Shown here: one piece after another, positions 33,774-41,492 of the stretch | Layout of the letters: each line of letters starts with the position of its first letter | Numbering within the stretch: the first letter of the stretch is position 1 | Source: Alphaproteobacteria bacterium | Lineage (GTDB): Bacteria; Pseudomonadota; Alphaproteobacteria; UBA2966 | Reading direction: 5' to 3' | DNA: 41,492 bases | Assembly: GCA_021296255.1 (NCBI GenBank) | Contig: JAGWAU010000038.1 | Coordinates: 1 to 41,492 of the forward strand | Translations under genes and position numbers: made by a program | The notes under the pieces: generated by a model | The model's input: the letters and a program-made list of their open reading frames with translations, nothing else | Database searches by the model: none | What the model was told of the DNA's origin: nothing

Positions 33774-34112
33774 TCAGGCATCGAGGGCGGCAAGCGCCTC
33801 GGTCCTGGACGGGTGAATGGGGATGAACTGGTCGAAACCGCTTATCGTGATGACCTTCCGGACCTGCTCCGACACGGTGCAGAACGCCACCGCGGTCTCC
33901 CGGCGCAGAAGATCCCTGATGAACATGAGGAGGACGCGAAGGCCCGTGCTGCTGATGTAGGTGAGCTTCTCGAGGTCCATGATCACGGCGCGGTCGCCGT
34001 CCTCGACCGCGGCCCTGACGGCCTCTTCGAACTGGGGAGCGTTGAAGCCGTCGACGCGGCCGCTCACCAGGATCGACAGGACGTCGTCCTGCCGTTCCGT
34101 CGTCACATTCAT
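33774..34112 (-). CDS. STAS-domain anti-sigma factor antagonist
   Basis: A 112-residue SpoIIAA/RsbV-like protein that would bind an anti-sigma kinase and be switched off by phosphorylation. The phosphorylation segment LTYISSTGLRVLL has Ser/Thr at 54-56. Length and fold pattern (beta-alpha repeats) match the family. No anti-sigma kinase or sigma gene lies next to it. It follows otsA by 85 bases on the same strand, so cotranscription is possible and would fit a general-stress context. Confidence 0.88.
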   Translation of the reverse strand: MNVTTERQDDVLSILVSGRVDGFNAPQFEEAVRAAVEDGDRAVIMDLEKLTYISSTGLRVLLMFIRDLLRRETAVAFCTVSEQVRKVITISGFDQFIPIHPSRTEALAALDA

Positions 34113-34197
34113 CGCTTTTCCCCTCCCGGGTCCCGCCCGGCATGATTATGCCGTCCAGGGGTCGCGTCGGGCAACTTCCGGCAGATTGCCGGCCGGG

Positions 34198-35580
34198 CTA
34201 TGCCTCGGAGAGCCGGGTGACGAACCGTCTGTGCCAGACCTCGACGCTGTTCGATCGGAGAACGTGCATCGACTCCCGCCAGCGCTCCCGTCGTTCCTCC
34301 AGAGGCATGGTCAGCGCCGCCTGGATGGCCTTGGCCACGCCCTCCACGTCGTAAGGATTGACGATCAGCGCGTCCGGCAAGGATTGGGTCGCTCCCGCGA
34401 AACGCGAGAGCATCAGGACTCCCGGATCCTCCGGCCGTTGGGCGGCGAGATACTCCATCGCGACGAGGTTCATGCCGTCCCGCAGGGGCGTGACCAGACC
34501 GACCTGCGCGAGACGCAGGAAGCCGAAAAGGGTGCGCCGGCTGAAGCTCTTGTTGAGATATCTGATCGGCACCCAATCGAAGTCCGCCAGGGCGCCGTTC
34601 ACGTGTCCGGCGAGTTCCTCGAGGGTTCGGCGGATTTCGGTGTATTCGGGCACGCCGCCGCGCGTCGGCGGTGCGATCTGCATCAGGGACACGCGGTTGA
34701 GGTTGCGGGGATAGGCCCGCAGAAGATGCGCGAAGGCCTCGAAGCGCTGCGGCAGCCCCTTGGTGTAGTCGAGCCGGTCGACGCCGATGATCAGACGGCG
34801 GCCGCCGAGGCTGGCCTGAAGGCGCTCGACCTCCCGGCTGTTCTCGGTCCTGGCGGCGCTACGCTCGACATGGCGGGTGTCGATGCCGATCGGATGGGCC
34901 TCGACCCTGAACGTCCGCCGGAACGCCCGAACGGCCGCTCCTCCCTCGCGCTCCTCCACCCGGGCGTCTGCCTCGCGAACCAGATAGTCCAATAGGTGAC
35001 CGCGGTCCGTCTCCGTCTGGAAGCCGACAAGGTCGAAGAAGGAAAAGCAGCGCATGAGCTCCCCGTGCACGGGCAGGGTCGCCAAGAGCTCCCGGGGCGG
35101 CAGGGGCGTGTGCAGAAAGAAGCCTATGCGGTTCCGGACGCCGAGCCGCCGCAATTCCTCGCCGAGGGGAATCAGGTGGTAATCGTGAACCCAGATCAAG
35201 TCGTCGGGCCGTAGCACGCCGGTCAGCTTGCGGGCGAAATCCGCGTTGACGCGCCGATAGCCGGCGTAGGTCCTGCGGTCGAAGTTGACGAGATCGACGC
35301 GGTAATGGAAAAGCGGCCAGAGCGTGGCGTTGGCGAAGCGGTTGTAATACTCCTCGTAGTCGCGTTCGCTGAGATCCAGGGTGGCGCGGCTGAGCCGTCC
35401 GCTCTCGGTTATGCGTATGGTCTCGTCGGGAACGGCGACGACCTCGCCGCTCCAGCCGAACCAGACACCCCCGGAGCGCCTCAGGGCCGCGAGCACGGCG
35501 ACCGCCAGACCGCCCGCCGCGGCCTTGCCCTCGTTGACCGGCGCCACGCGGTTCGAAACGACGACGATACGGTTCGTCAT
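34198..35580 (-). CDS. otsA: Alpha,alpha-trehalose-6-phosphate synthase (OtsA)
   Basis: This 460-residue GT20 enzyme joins UDP-glucose and glucose-6-phosphate to give trehalose-6-phosphate, an osmoprotectant precursor. Visible motifs are VVSNRVAP (7-14), [16 protein letters not shown] (130-145), FFLHTPLPP (154-162), [14 protein letters not shown] (266-279) and [14 protein letters not shown] in the nucleotide-binding half. The start lies 13 bases after the GH15 stop. No otsB phosphatase gene is present in the window. Confidence 0.95.
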   Translation of the reverse strand: MTNRIVVVSNRVAPVNEGKAAAGGLAVAVLAALRRSGGVWFGWSGEVVAVPDETIRITESGRLSRATLDLSERDYEEYYNRFANATLWPLFHYRVDLVNFDRRTYAGYRRVNADFARKLTGVLRPDDLIWVHDYHLIPLGEELRRLGVRNRIGFFLHTPLPPRELLATLPVHGELMRCFSFFDLVGFQTETDRGHLLDYLVREADARVEEREGGAAVRAFRRTFRVEAHPIGIDTRHVERSAARTENSREVERLQASLGGRRLIIGVDRLDYTKGLPQRFEAFAHLLRAYPRNLNRVSLMQIAPPTRGGVPEYTEIRRTLEELAGHVNGALADFDWVPIRYLNKSFSRRTLFGFLRLAQVGLVTPLRDGMNLVAMEYLAAQRPEDPGVLMLSRFAGATQSLPDALIVNPYDVEGVAKAIQAALTMPLEERRERWRESMHVLRSNSVEVWHRRFVTRLSEA

Positions 35581-35593
35581 ACGCCCTTCGGGA

Positions 35594-37372
35594 CTAGAAC
35601 GCGTCCTCCCAGGGCTGAGAGAGCCGGATCGCCGATGCGATCAGGCCGACCATGCTGTAGGTCTGCGGGAAGTTGCCCCATAACTCCCTCGTTTTCGGAT
35701 CCAGATCCTCCGACAAGAGGCCCATCGAATTGCAGGATGCCAGCATGTTTTCGAACAGCCGGCGCGCCTCCTTCCATTTGCCGACCGCCGCGAGGGCGTC
35801 GATGTACCAGAACGTGCACACGTTGAAGGCGTTTTCCGGCGCGCCGAAATCGTCCGTTTCGACGTAACGGAAGACGTGGTCGCCCCGACGCAGTTCGCGC
35901 TCGACCGCGGTGACGGTGCCGATGAAGCGCGGATCGCGGGCGCTGCAGAAGGAAATCTCGTGCATGAGCAGCAATGCCGCGTCGATCTCGCTGCCGCCGA
36001 AGGCGCTCACATAGCTGTGTTTTTCGTCGTTCCAGGCCTCGCGCTCTATGCACTCGCGAATCGTGTCGGCGCGCGCCTCCCACAGATCGACCCGGTCGGC
36101 GAGTCCGAGACGGCGGGCGATGCGGCCCAGACGGTCACAGGCCGCCCAGCACATGAGCGCCGAAAAGGTGTGGATGCGCTCACGCCCGCGCAGTTCCCAG
36201 ATCCCCGCGTCCTCCTTGTCGTAAAGCCGGGCCGCCACTTCGCCGACCCGCTCCAGCACCCGGAACAAACTCTCGTCCCCGCGCAGATCGAGGCGCTCGT
36301 CGAAGAACGCCTGTGCGCAGGCAAGGATGACGGTCCCGTAGACGTCGTTCTGGGTCTGGACATGGGCGAGATTGCCCGCCCTCACCGGCTGGTGGCCGCG
36401 ATACCCCTGGAGCGTGTCGATCTCGCGCTCGGCGAGGTCGGTCTCCATCTGGATGCCGAAGACCGGTTGAAGCGTGCCGTCGGGGCTCGCCGAGACGATG
36501 TTCAGGATGTAGCGAAGGTACTCCTCCATCGTTCGGGTGACGCCCAGACGATTGAAGGCACGGATGACGAAATAGGTATCGCGCAACCAGCAATAACGAT
36601 AGTCCCAGGTGCGCGAGGTGCCGTTTGCTTCGGGGATCGACGTGGTGATCGCGGCCACGACGGCGCCCGTCTCCTCGACCTCGCACAGCTTGAGCGTGAT
36701 GGCCGCCCGGATCACCGAGCTCTGCCATTCGAAGGGCAGGGCGAGGTAACGGACCCATTCCCGCCAATAGTCATCCGTCCTTTCCAGAAACTCCCGCGCA
36801 AGCTCGGCGATGTCCCGCTCTATGGGGTCGTCCGGGCCGAGTATGAGATCGAACGAGCGGTTCAGCAGGAACGCCGTTTCCTCGAGTATGAAGGAGATCG
36901 GCGCGTTCGTCGTGAGTCGCAGGATGTGGTCGGGCAGGATGTAGCGCAGATGGTTGCTGCCGCGCGTGACGACCGGCTTCTCCGCCCCGTAGTTCCCGGC
37001 CGGCCGCAGCCTGATGCGGACGTGCGGGGTGCCGGAGAGCGGGATCAGTCTGCGGACCAGCGTCAGGGGGCGGGCGAGGCGGCCGTGCCGCTTGAAGCGC
37101 GGCGCGAAGTCCTGGATCTTCAGCGCATCGCCGGTCTTTGTGCGGAGGGTCGTCTCGACGATCGCGGTGTTCGGCAGATAGCGCTGTTCGCTCGTCGCGA
37201 GATCGGCGAGCTCGACCTCGTAGAAGCCGACGGGCTCGGTGGGCTGCAGCAGATCGCAGAAGACGGGGTTGCCGTCGAAGCGGGGCATGCACGCCCAAAC
37301 CAGGCGCGCCCGCGAGTCGAGCAGCCCCGCATAGCTGCAGTTCCCCACCATGGCGAGATCAAGCGACTGCAT
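35594..37372 (-). CDS. Glycoside hydrolase family 15 (glucoamylase or trehalase type)
   Basis: A 592-residue cytoplasmic enzyme with no signal peptide. The N-terminal beta domain (to about residue 200) is followed by the (alpha/alpha)6 barrel. Family motifs are RTWDYRYCWLRDTYF (254-268), GIWELRG (390-396, probable general acid Glu393) and GLLSEDLDP (551-559, probable base Glu555). GH15 includes glucoamylases and actinobacterial trehalases, and the adjacent otsA makes a role in trehalose or storage-glucan turnover plausible. The ATG at 37372 lies one base after the higA stop, so translation may be coupled. Confidence 0.9.
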   Translation of the reverse strand: MQSLDLAMVGNCSYAGLLDSRARLVWACMPRFDGNPVFCDLLQPTEPVGFYEVELADLATSEQRYLPNTAIVETTLRTKTGDALKIQDFAPRFKRHGRLARPLTLVRRLIPLSGTPHVRIRLRPAGNYGAEKPVVTRGSNHLRYILPDHILRLTTNAPISFILEETAFLLNRSFDLILGPDDPIERDIAELAREFLERTDDYWREWVRYLALPFEWQSSVIRAAITLKLCEVEETGAVVAAITTSIPEANGTSRTWDYRYCWLRDTYFVIRAFNRLGVTRTMEEYLRYILNIVSASPDGTLQPVFGIQMETDLAEREIDTLQGYRGHQPVRAGNLAHVQTQNDVYGTVILACAQAFFDERLDLRGDESLFRVLERVGEVAARLYDKEDAGIWELRGRERIHTFSALMCWAACDRLGRIARRLGLADRVDLWEARADTIRECIEREAWNDEKHSYVSAFGGSEIDAALLLMHEISFCSARDPRFIGTVTAVERELRRGDHVFRYVETDDFGAPENAFNVCTFWYIDALAAVGKWKEARRLFENMLASCNSMGLLSEDLDPKTRELWGNFPQTYSMVGLIASAIRLSQPWEDAF

Positions 37373-37373
37373 C

Positions 37374-37700
37374 TCAGGCCGTCGCCTGGGCGCTGTGCGC
37401 CGCGATCCGTTCGAGCCGGTCGGCCAGGCGGTCCTGTTCCCGCTCCAGATCGTACTGGCTTTGCAGGCCCATCCAGAACTCGGCGGAGTTTCCGAAAAAG
37501 CGCGAGAACAGGAGCGCCGTCTCCGCCGTGATGGACCGATCGCCGTGGACGATCGCATGAACCCGGCGAGGATCGACGCCGACCTCCCGCGCCAGCCGGT
37601 ACTGCGTGATCTTCATCGGGATCAGGAATTCCTCGTTCAGGATCTCCCCCGGGTGAACGGAGGGCAGCTTCCGCAGCCGCCGCACCGTCGATCTCGTCAT
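37374..37700 (-). CDS. higA: HigA-family antitoxin
   Basis: A 108-residue antitoxin downstream of an intact higB, in the toxin-first order typical of HigBA. The opening VHPGEILNEEFLIPMKITQY, the helix-turn-helix (YRLAREVGVDPRRVHAIVHG) and FGNSAEFWMGLQSQYDL are classic for the family. GGAAG lies upstream of the ATG. It should neutralise HigB and repress the module through the direct repeats at 38025-38052. Its stop is separated by one base from the GH15 start. Confidence 0.93.
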   Translation of the reverse strand: MTRSTVRRLRKLPSVHPGEILNEEFLIPMKITQYRLAREVGVDPRRVHAIVHGDRSITAETALLFSRFFGNSAEFWMGLQSQYDLEREQDRLADRLERIAAHSAQATA

Positions 37701-37735
37701 GTCGTCGCTTCCTTCCTGCTCACGCCCGAGCTTCC

Positions 37736-38017
37736 TCAATGCCAATCAACGATCTCCACCCCGTAGGCGTCGCCCTGCCTCCAGGAAAAGCAGATGCGCC
37801 AGCGGTCGTTGACCCGGATTCTGTACTGCCCCTTGCGGTTCCCCGACAGCGCTTCCAGGCGGTTCCCCGGAGGCACCCGCAGGTCGTTCAGGTCCCGGGC
37901 ATTGTTCAGCATCATCAGCTTGGCCTGGGCGCGGCGCTGGATGTCCGCGGGGAAGGTCCTGCACCGCTCCCGGTTCGCAATGGCCTCTGTGCCGGCGTTC
38001 CTGTAGCTCCGGATCAT
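37736..38017 (-). CDS. higB: HigB-family toxin (ribosome-dependent mRNA interferase)
   Basis: A 93-residue RelE-superfamily toxin that cleaves translated mRNA. It begins MIRSYRNAGTEAIANRERC, has LNDLRVPPGNRLEALSGNRK in the middle and ends WRICFSWRQGDAYGVEIVDWH-like, all standard for HigB. It is full length, unlike the remnant at 33238. It precedes higA by 35 bases on the same strand. Confidence 0.93.
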   Translation of the reverse strand: MIRSYRNAGTEAIANRERCRTFPADIQRRAQAKLMMLNNARDLNDLRVPPGNRLEALSGNRKGQYRIRVNDRWRICFSWRQGDAYGVEIVDWH

Positions 38018-38024
38018 GCAGTCG

Positions 38025-38052
38025 ATAGCGTATCACGCTAATAGCATATCAC
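38025..38052. promoter_or_regulatory. Direct repeats upstream of higB (probable HigA operator)
   Basis: Two 12-bp direct repeats, ATAGCGTATCAC (38025-38036) and ATAGCATATCAC (38041-38052), are spaced 16 bases start to start in an AT-rich patch 8-35 bases upstream of the higB start. Location and spacing suit autoregulation by HigA. Confidence 0.6.
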
Positions 38053-38162
38053 ACCAATAGTGTCGAGCGGGCCGCTCGACCGATTCCTTGCTTGTTTAGC
38101 CTCGTGGCGTGGCTTGCGCCGGCCATGCGCCGCGCCTGCGCCCGGACATCGCGGAGACGCGC

Positions 38163-38480
38163 TCAGTCGATGGGATCGAGGGTGATGGCCAGGCGCTTCC
38201 CGAGCAGCGGTCGGACCTTGTCCGCCCATTCGCCGGTGCGGATGGCGGTCTGCCAGGCTTCCGAAGACCTCGTTTCGGCGGAGTCGACCTCGTACAGCGC
38301 TAAATACGTGGGCACGTCCAGGTCGCCGTCGACCCCGTTCAACCTGTAGCGCTTCGCCCCGTGCACGCCGGGGACGCTCAACAGCGCCGGGATATGGCTT
38401 TCGTTGTAGAGACGGTTGAACTCCTCTTCGCTGACTCCGTCGGGCTTTTCCATCATTATCATGAGTAACGTCTTCGACAT
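38163..38480 (-). CDS. EthD-family protein
   Basis: A 105-residue dimeric alpha/beta-barrel protein of the EthD family. It starts MSKTLLMIMMEKPDGVSEEE and has FNRLYNESHIPALLSVPGV, the typical H-(I/V)-P segment. EthD proteins accompany catabolic genes in ether, steroid and aromatic degradation, usually with an unclear role. GGAGAGG lies upstream of the ATG. It follows the CoA-transferase gene by 48 bases and is probably cotranscribed with it. Confidence 0.82.
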   Translation of the reverse strand: MSKTLLMIMMEKPDGVSEEEFNRLYNESHIPALLSVPGVHGAKRYRLNGVDGDLDVPTYLALYEVDSAETRSSEAWQTAIRTGEWADKVRPLLGKRLAITLDPID

Positions 38481-38528
38481 CTGTCCTCTCCTTTCTTGCG
38501 CATTCGCTCGATCAAGATCGGCTTGGGG

Positions 38529-39737
38529 TCACGACACCAGGAGCCCGCCGGACCCCTTGAGATTGTCGATCTCGTCTTCCCGGTATCCCAACTCCCTCAA
38601 AACCTCGGCGCCGTGCTCTCCATAGCGCGGCGCATGCCGGTGGATGGATGCGGGCGTCCCCGAGAACTGAACCGTCGGCCCGGTTAGGACAGTCGCGCCC
38701 TCGCTCGGATGCGTCGAACGATGAAAGAAGCCAACCGCTTGCAGGTGCTCGTCTTCGAACAAGTCATCGAGCGTGTTCACCGGTGCCCAGGGGATCTGCG
38801 CCCGGTCGCAAAGCTCCGCCCACGCGGCAACCGTCCGCTCCGCGACCGCCTCCCCCACCATGGCGTAGAGCGCATCGACGTTCTTGATGCGTGAGGCGTA
38901 GTCACGGAATCGGGGATCTTCCCGCATGTCCGCCCGGCCGGATATCTCAAAGAAGGCGGACCATTGCTTCTCCGTATACGGCATGATGCAGATGTAGCCG
39001 TCCTTGGCTCTGGCCGGTTTGCGATGCGGTGACGTGATGCGGGCATATCCCGCGCCTCCCAAAGGCGGCTCGAATGCGCGCCCATTGATGTGCTCGGCCA
39101 GCAGGAAGGCCGCCATCGTCTCGAACATCGGCACCTCGATCTCCTGTCCCTCTCCGGTCTGCGATCGATGGAACAGCGCGCCGAGGATGGCTTGGCTCGC
39201 CATCAGACCGACGATCTTGTCGACCAGGATGGTCGGCGTATAGCGCGGTGCGCCGTCCGCATCTGCGCCGAGTACCGCAAGACCCGACGATCCCTGAATA
39301 AGGTCGTCGTAAGCAGGCTTGGCGGCGTAGGGCCCCTTCTCCGAGTAGCCATACGCGCCGCAGTAGACGATGTCCTGTTTCAGAATCTTCACCGCCCCGT
39401 AATCGAACCCGAGCCGCGCGATGGCTTGCGGCCGCATGTTGTGGAAAAAGACATCCGCTGTCGGGATGAGGCGCCACAGGGCTTCCTTCGCCTTCTCCTG
39501 CTTGAGATCGAGGACGACGCTCCGCTTGTTGCGGTTCACGTTGAGGAAGATCCCTGCCATGCCATCGCTGCGCTTGGGACCCGCGTGGCGGATGGGATCA
39601 CCTGCGCCCGGAGCCTCGATCTTGATGACGTCCGCGCCGAGGTCGCCGAGGAGCTGCGTCGCATAGGGACCCAGGACGATCGTCGTGATGTCGATCACGC
39701 GAACGCCGGAAAGAGGCCCGGTGGGTCGGTCGGTCAT
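38529..39737 (-). CDS. CaiB/BaiF family (class III) CoA transferase
   Basis: A 402-residue cytoplasmic CoA transferase. N-terminal signatures are LSGVRVIDITTIVLGPYATQ and LGDLGADVIKIEAPGAGDP, followed by NVNRNKRSVVLDLK. All are typical of formyl-CoA/CaiB-like enzymes that move CoA between carboxylic acids. The substrate cannot be read from sequence, but its location beside EthD, LysR and Rieske oxygenase genes suggests breakdown of an aromatic or similar acid. Length matches the family. Confidence 0.92.
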   Translation of the reverse strand: MTDRPTGPLSGVRVIDITTIVLGPYATQLLGDLGADVIKIEAPGAGDPIRHAGPKRSDGMAGIFLNVNRNKRSVVLDLKQEKAKEALWRLIPTADVFFHNMRPQAIARLGFDYGAVKILKQDIVYCGAYGYSEKGPYAAKPAYDDLIQGSSGLAVLGADADGAPRYTPTILVDKIVGLMASQAILGALFHRSQTGEGQEIEVPMFETMAAFLLAEHINGRAFEPPLGGAGYARITSPHRKPARAKDGYICIMPYTEKQWSAFFEISGRADMREDPRFRDYASRIKNVDALYAMVGEAVAERTVAAWAELCDRAQIPWAPVNTLDDLFEDEHLQAVGFFHRSTHPSEGATVLTGPTVQFSGTPASIHRHAPRYGEHGAEVLRELGYREDEIDNLKGSGGLLVS

Positions 39738-40060
39738 GGTGCGGAACTACGAAGGGGCCGCCTGTCGTACGTTTCCGGGCCCCATTGATCGGTTCCCGAA
39801 CATTGCCCCTCCTTCCGGTTGCCGACACGGCTTGCCGGACCTGGGCAGGCTAGCTTTGGGCAATAGGTTCAGTCAAAACAGTATTGCTGAACCATATCTT
39901 CAAAATAATTTATGTTGATGCTTTTTGAGAGAATGTCGATCGGCGCTGGCGCCGGACCGTCGTCGGGTCGGGAATTTCCCGGACCCGGTGGTCCGGCATC
40001 GGAAGCAAGTCCGACCGGCCATGCACCAACGTCGAGACCGGACCGGTGGGTGGGAGCCGG
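39738..40060. promoter_or_regulatory. Intergenic region upstream of the CoA-transferase gene with a 7-bp inverted repeat
   Basis: A perfect inverted repeat, GGTTCAG (39866-39872) and CTGAACC (39887-39893) with a 14-base spacer, lies about 130 bases upstream of the CoA-transferase start. It is followed by an AT-rich stretch (about 39890-39920). It could be a LysR-type operator. CTGAACCA recurs near 41113 upstream of the Rieske gene. Confidence 0.45.
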
Positions 40061-40954
40061 TCAGGCGACCTGCGCTCTTGTGTCGCCGTTCGTTGCCACC
40101 CCGCACAATGCATCGTACATCGCGTCCAGAAACATCGGCCGGCGAGTCTCGCGCTTCTGAACCAGGGAAACCGTGCGTTGTATGGCGGGCGAACCGAATG
40201 AAACCAGGTAGAGGTCGTCCAGGTATCGCTCTCCGATCGTGGACCTCGGGTTGATCCCGACCGCAAGACCATGCAGCACCATCATCAGAAGGGTTTCCAC
40301 GGTATCGAACTCCATGAGCGGATCGATCTTGATTCTGCGTTTCTTCAGAGCCTGTTCGATCAGCCGGCCGACCTCCGAGTTCCGGTTCGGACCGACGTAC
40401 GGATTGCTGGTCAGGATCTCGATGTCGCTCCGGCCGGCATAACCGCGGGGAGCGACCACGACCAACGTGTCGGTCAGGATCGGTCTGCTGATCAATTCTG
40501 CATCAAGTTCCGGAAACTGGGTGATGACCGCCGCGTCCAGACGGCCTCGCACGACCGAGTGCGCCAGGTCGCTCGCGTAACCGGTGACGATTTGCACCTG
40601 CAAATGACCGTACCTCTTGCGAAGATCGCTGAGCGTCTGGGGAAAGAAGTGCGATAGTCCTGTCACTGCGCCGATCTTGATGGATCCCCTGAGTTCGCTG
40701 GAAACCGGCGCCGAGTCCTTGAACTTATCGCACATGTCGACGATTTCCCTGGCTTGGTCCAGGATCAGCAAGCCGGCATTGTTGAGACGCGGCGGCCTGA
40801 CCGATCGCTCGAAAAGCTCGAATCCGAGCCATTCCTCCAAGCGCTTGATTTGCATGCTGATCGCGGCCTGGGTCAGCCCCAGTTTGGCGGCGGCTGAGTT
40901 GAAACCGCCCGTATCGACAATGGCGACGAGAGCCCTGAGATGATTGAGTTGCAT
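40061..40954 (-). CDS. LysR-family transcriptional regulator
   Basis: A 297-residue regulator. The N-terminal winged helix-turn-helix (residues 1-60: MQLNHLRALVAIVDTGGFN, then AAAKLGLTQAAISMQIKRLE) is followed by a linker helix and an effector-binding domain beginning near residue 90 (GSIKIGAVTGLSHFFPQTL). The ATG at 40954 fits the family start; an upstream start would add 21 residues. It is divergent from the Rieske oxygenase gene and upstream of the CoA-transferase gene, so either or both could be its targets. Confidence 0.93.
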   Translation of the reverse strand: MQLNHLRALVAIVDTGGFNSAAAKLGLTQAAISMQIKRLEEWLGFELFERSVRPPRLNNAGLLILDQAREIVDMCDKFKDSAPVSSELRGSIKIGAVTGLSHFFPQTLSDLRKRYGHLQVQIVTGYASDLAHSVVRGRLDAAVITQFPELDAELISRPILTDTLVVVAPRGYAGRSDIEILTSNPYVGPNRNSEVGRLIEQALKKRRIKIDPLMEFDTVETLLMMVLHGLAVGINPRSTIGERYLDDLYLVSFGSPAIQRTVSLVQKRETRRPMFLDAMYDALCGVATNGDTRAQVA

Positions 40955-41069
40955 GGTCAAGTCCGAGACGTGCTGGATGTTTCGGCGTGGCGTGGGGGTG
41001 GCGACGCCACGCGGCACGGACCATGGCGCCGAACAAGAGTTCGGAGCTTCAGCCGATCAGTACGGCCTA

Positions 41070-41124
41070 CCATAACGGTTTTTGAAGTTATGGTTAAGTG
41101 AAATTAGTTATCCTGAACCAGAAC
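41070..41124. promoter_or_regulatory. Inverted repeat and possible promoter upstream of the Rieske oxygenase gene
   Basis: CCATAAC (41070-41076) and GTTATGG (41087-41093) form a perfect 7-bp inverted repeat with a 10-base spacer in the divergent region, as expected for a LysR-type site. It overlaps a possible rightward promoter: TTGAAG (41083-41088), a 17-base spacer and TAGTTA. A CTGAACCA motif follows at about 41113. Confidence 0.5.
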
Positions 41125-41217
41125 CCGCATGTAGTGTGGGCGTTAGTGGGTTCGCGCCGATCCAAGGATTGAGCAGCCGGATGGCTGTAGCTTGATGCCA
41201 CCTGCTGGGAGGTGTTC

Positions 41218-41492
41218 ATGTCAGAAACAAGTATCCACGATCTGGTCAGGGTCGACGACGGGCTGATCAGCCGCAGGATCTTCGTCGATCCCGACATCTA
41301 TCGGACCGAGCTGGAGAACATCTTCGCCAAATGCTGGCTCTTTCTCGCACACGAAAGTCAGATCCCCAGTCCGGGTGACTACACGACGAATTACATGGGC
41401 GAAGACCCGGTGTTGATCTGGCGGGGCCTGGACGGCAAAGTTCGCGCCTTCCTCAACTCGTGCCGCCACCGGGGCATGCGTGTCTGCCGTAC
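41218..41492 (+). CDS. Rieske-type ring-hydroxylating oxygenase alpha subunit (5' part)
   Basis: The first 91 codons of a gene that runs off the window. The opening ([20 protein letters not shown], then [18 protein letters not shown]) is the standard N-terminus of aromatic-ring-hydroxylating oxygenase large subunits. The first Rieske cluster ligands, Cys-x-His in [10 protein letters not shown], are visible just before the edge. GGGAGG lies five bases before the ATG. The enzyme would add oxygen to an aromatic ring using electrons from a reductase outside the window. It is divergent from the LysR gene. Confidence 0.92.
   Translation, partial: MSETSIHDLVRVDDGLISRRIFVDPDIYRTELENIFAKCWLFLAHESQIPSPGDYTTNYMGEDPVLIWRGLDGKVRAFLNSCRHRGMRVCR

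Overview
The window looks like a GC-rich alphaproteobacterial chromosome, probably from the Rhodospirillales or a nearby order. The basis is GC-rich third codon positions throughout, a Bpt-type leucyltransferase, an A-type malate synthase and Mu-like prophage genes of a kind common in that class. No rRNA, tRNA or CRISPR array was seen.

Left flank (1-13474). The first 400 bases hold debris of an older integrated element: the C-terminal end of a probable tyrosine recombinase and a 23-codon stub of a coiled-coil protein whose intact relative lies 30 kb away at 30435-30665. Housekeeping genes follow: bpt, a penicillin-acylase-family Ntn hydrolase, and two adjacent 3-hydroxyisobutyrate-dehydrogenase-like paralogues. 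Next, reading leftwards, comes a vitamin B12 uptake operon. A cobalamin riboswitch (about 11361-11540) controls btuB, then btuF, btuC, btuD and a dedicated tonB, most of them overlapping or within 10 bases of each other. Malate synthase A is transcribed divergently from it.

Prophage (about 13620-32321). A compact Mu-like element carries a long leftward morphogenesis operon. It encodes the head protease with a nested scaffold, a decoration protein, a gpT-type major capsid protein, connectors, tail terminator, tail tube, tail chaperones G and GT, tape measure, distal tail proteins, an NlpC/P60 peptidase, a large TipJ-like fibre protein and a terminal double beta-helix (oxygenase-like) protein. 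The G/GT pair has a canonical G-GGA-AAC slippery site for -1 frameshifting. To the right is the control region: a frameshifted S24-type repressor, a divergent Ner/Cro-sized gene and a Mor-family activator. Transposase, terminase, portal, gpF and lysis genes are absent although chromosomal genes lie on both sides, so the element is defective or heavily reduced. Two near-identical palindromes (29752-29767 and 32303-32318) lie upstream of the head operon and of a GFA-family gene and may be shared regulatory sites.

Right flank (32324-41492). This holds a GFA-family metalloprotein gene, an orphan HigA with only the tail of its HigB, and a STAS-domain anti-sigma antagonist. A leftward cluster follows in which an intact HigB-HigA module runs directly into a GH15 hydrolase and OtsA, with one base between the higA stop and the GH15 start. 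The last part looks catabolic: an EthD-family protein, a CaiB-type CoA transferase, a LysR regulator and the start of a Rieske ring-hydroxylating oxygenase, with inverted repeats in the intergenic regions that could be LysR sites.

The observations most worth a second look are the 13 exact 20-residue repeats inside the DUF1833-type tail protein, the frameshifted G/GT chaperone, the paired palindromes, the oxygenase-like fusion at the end of the tail operon, the membrane-protein gene lying antisense inside the tail operon, and the toxin-antitoxin module leading the trehalose/GH15 genes.
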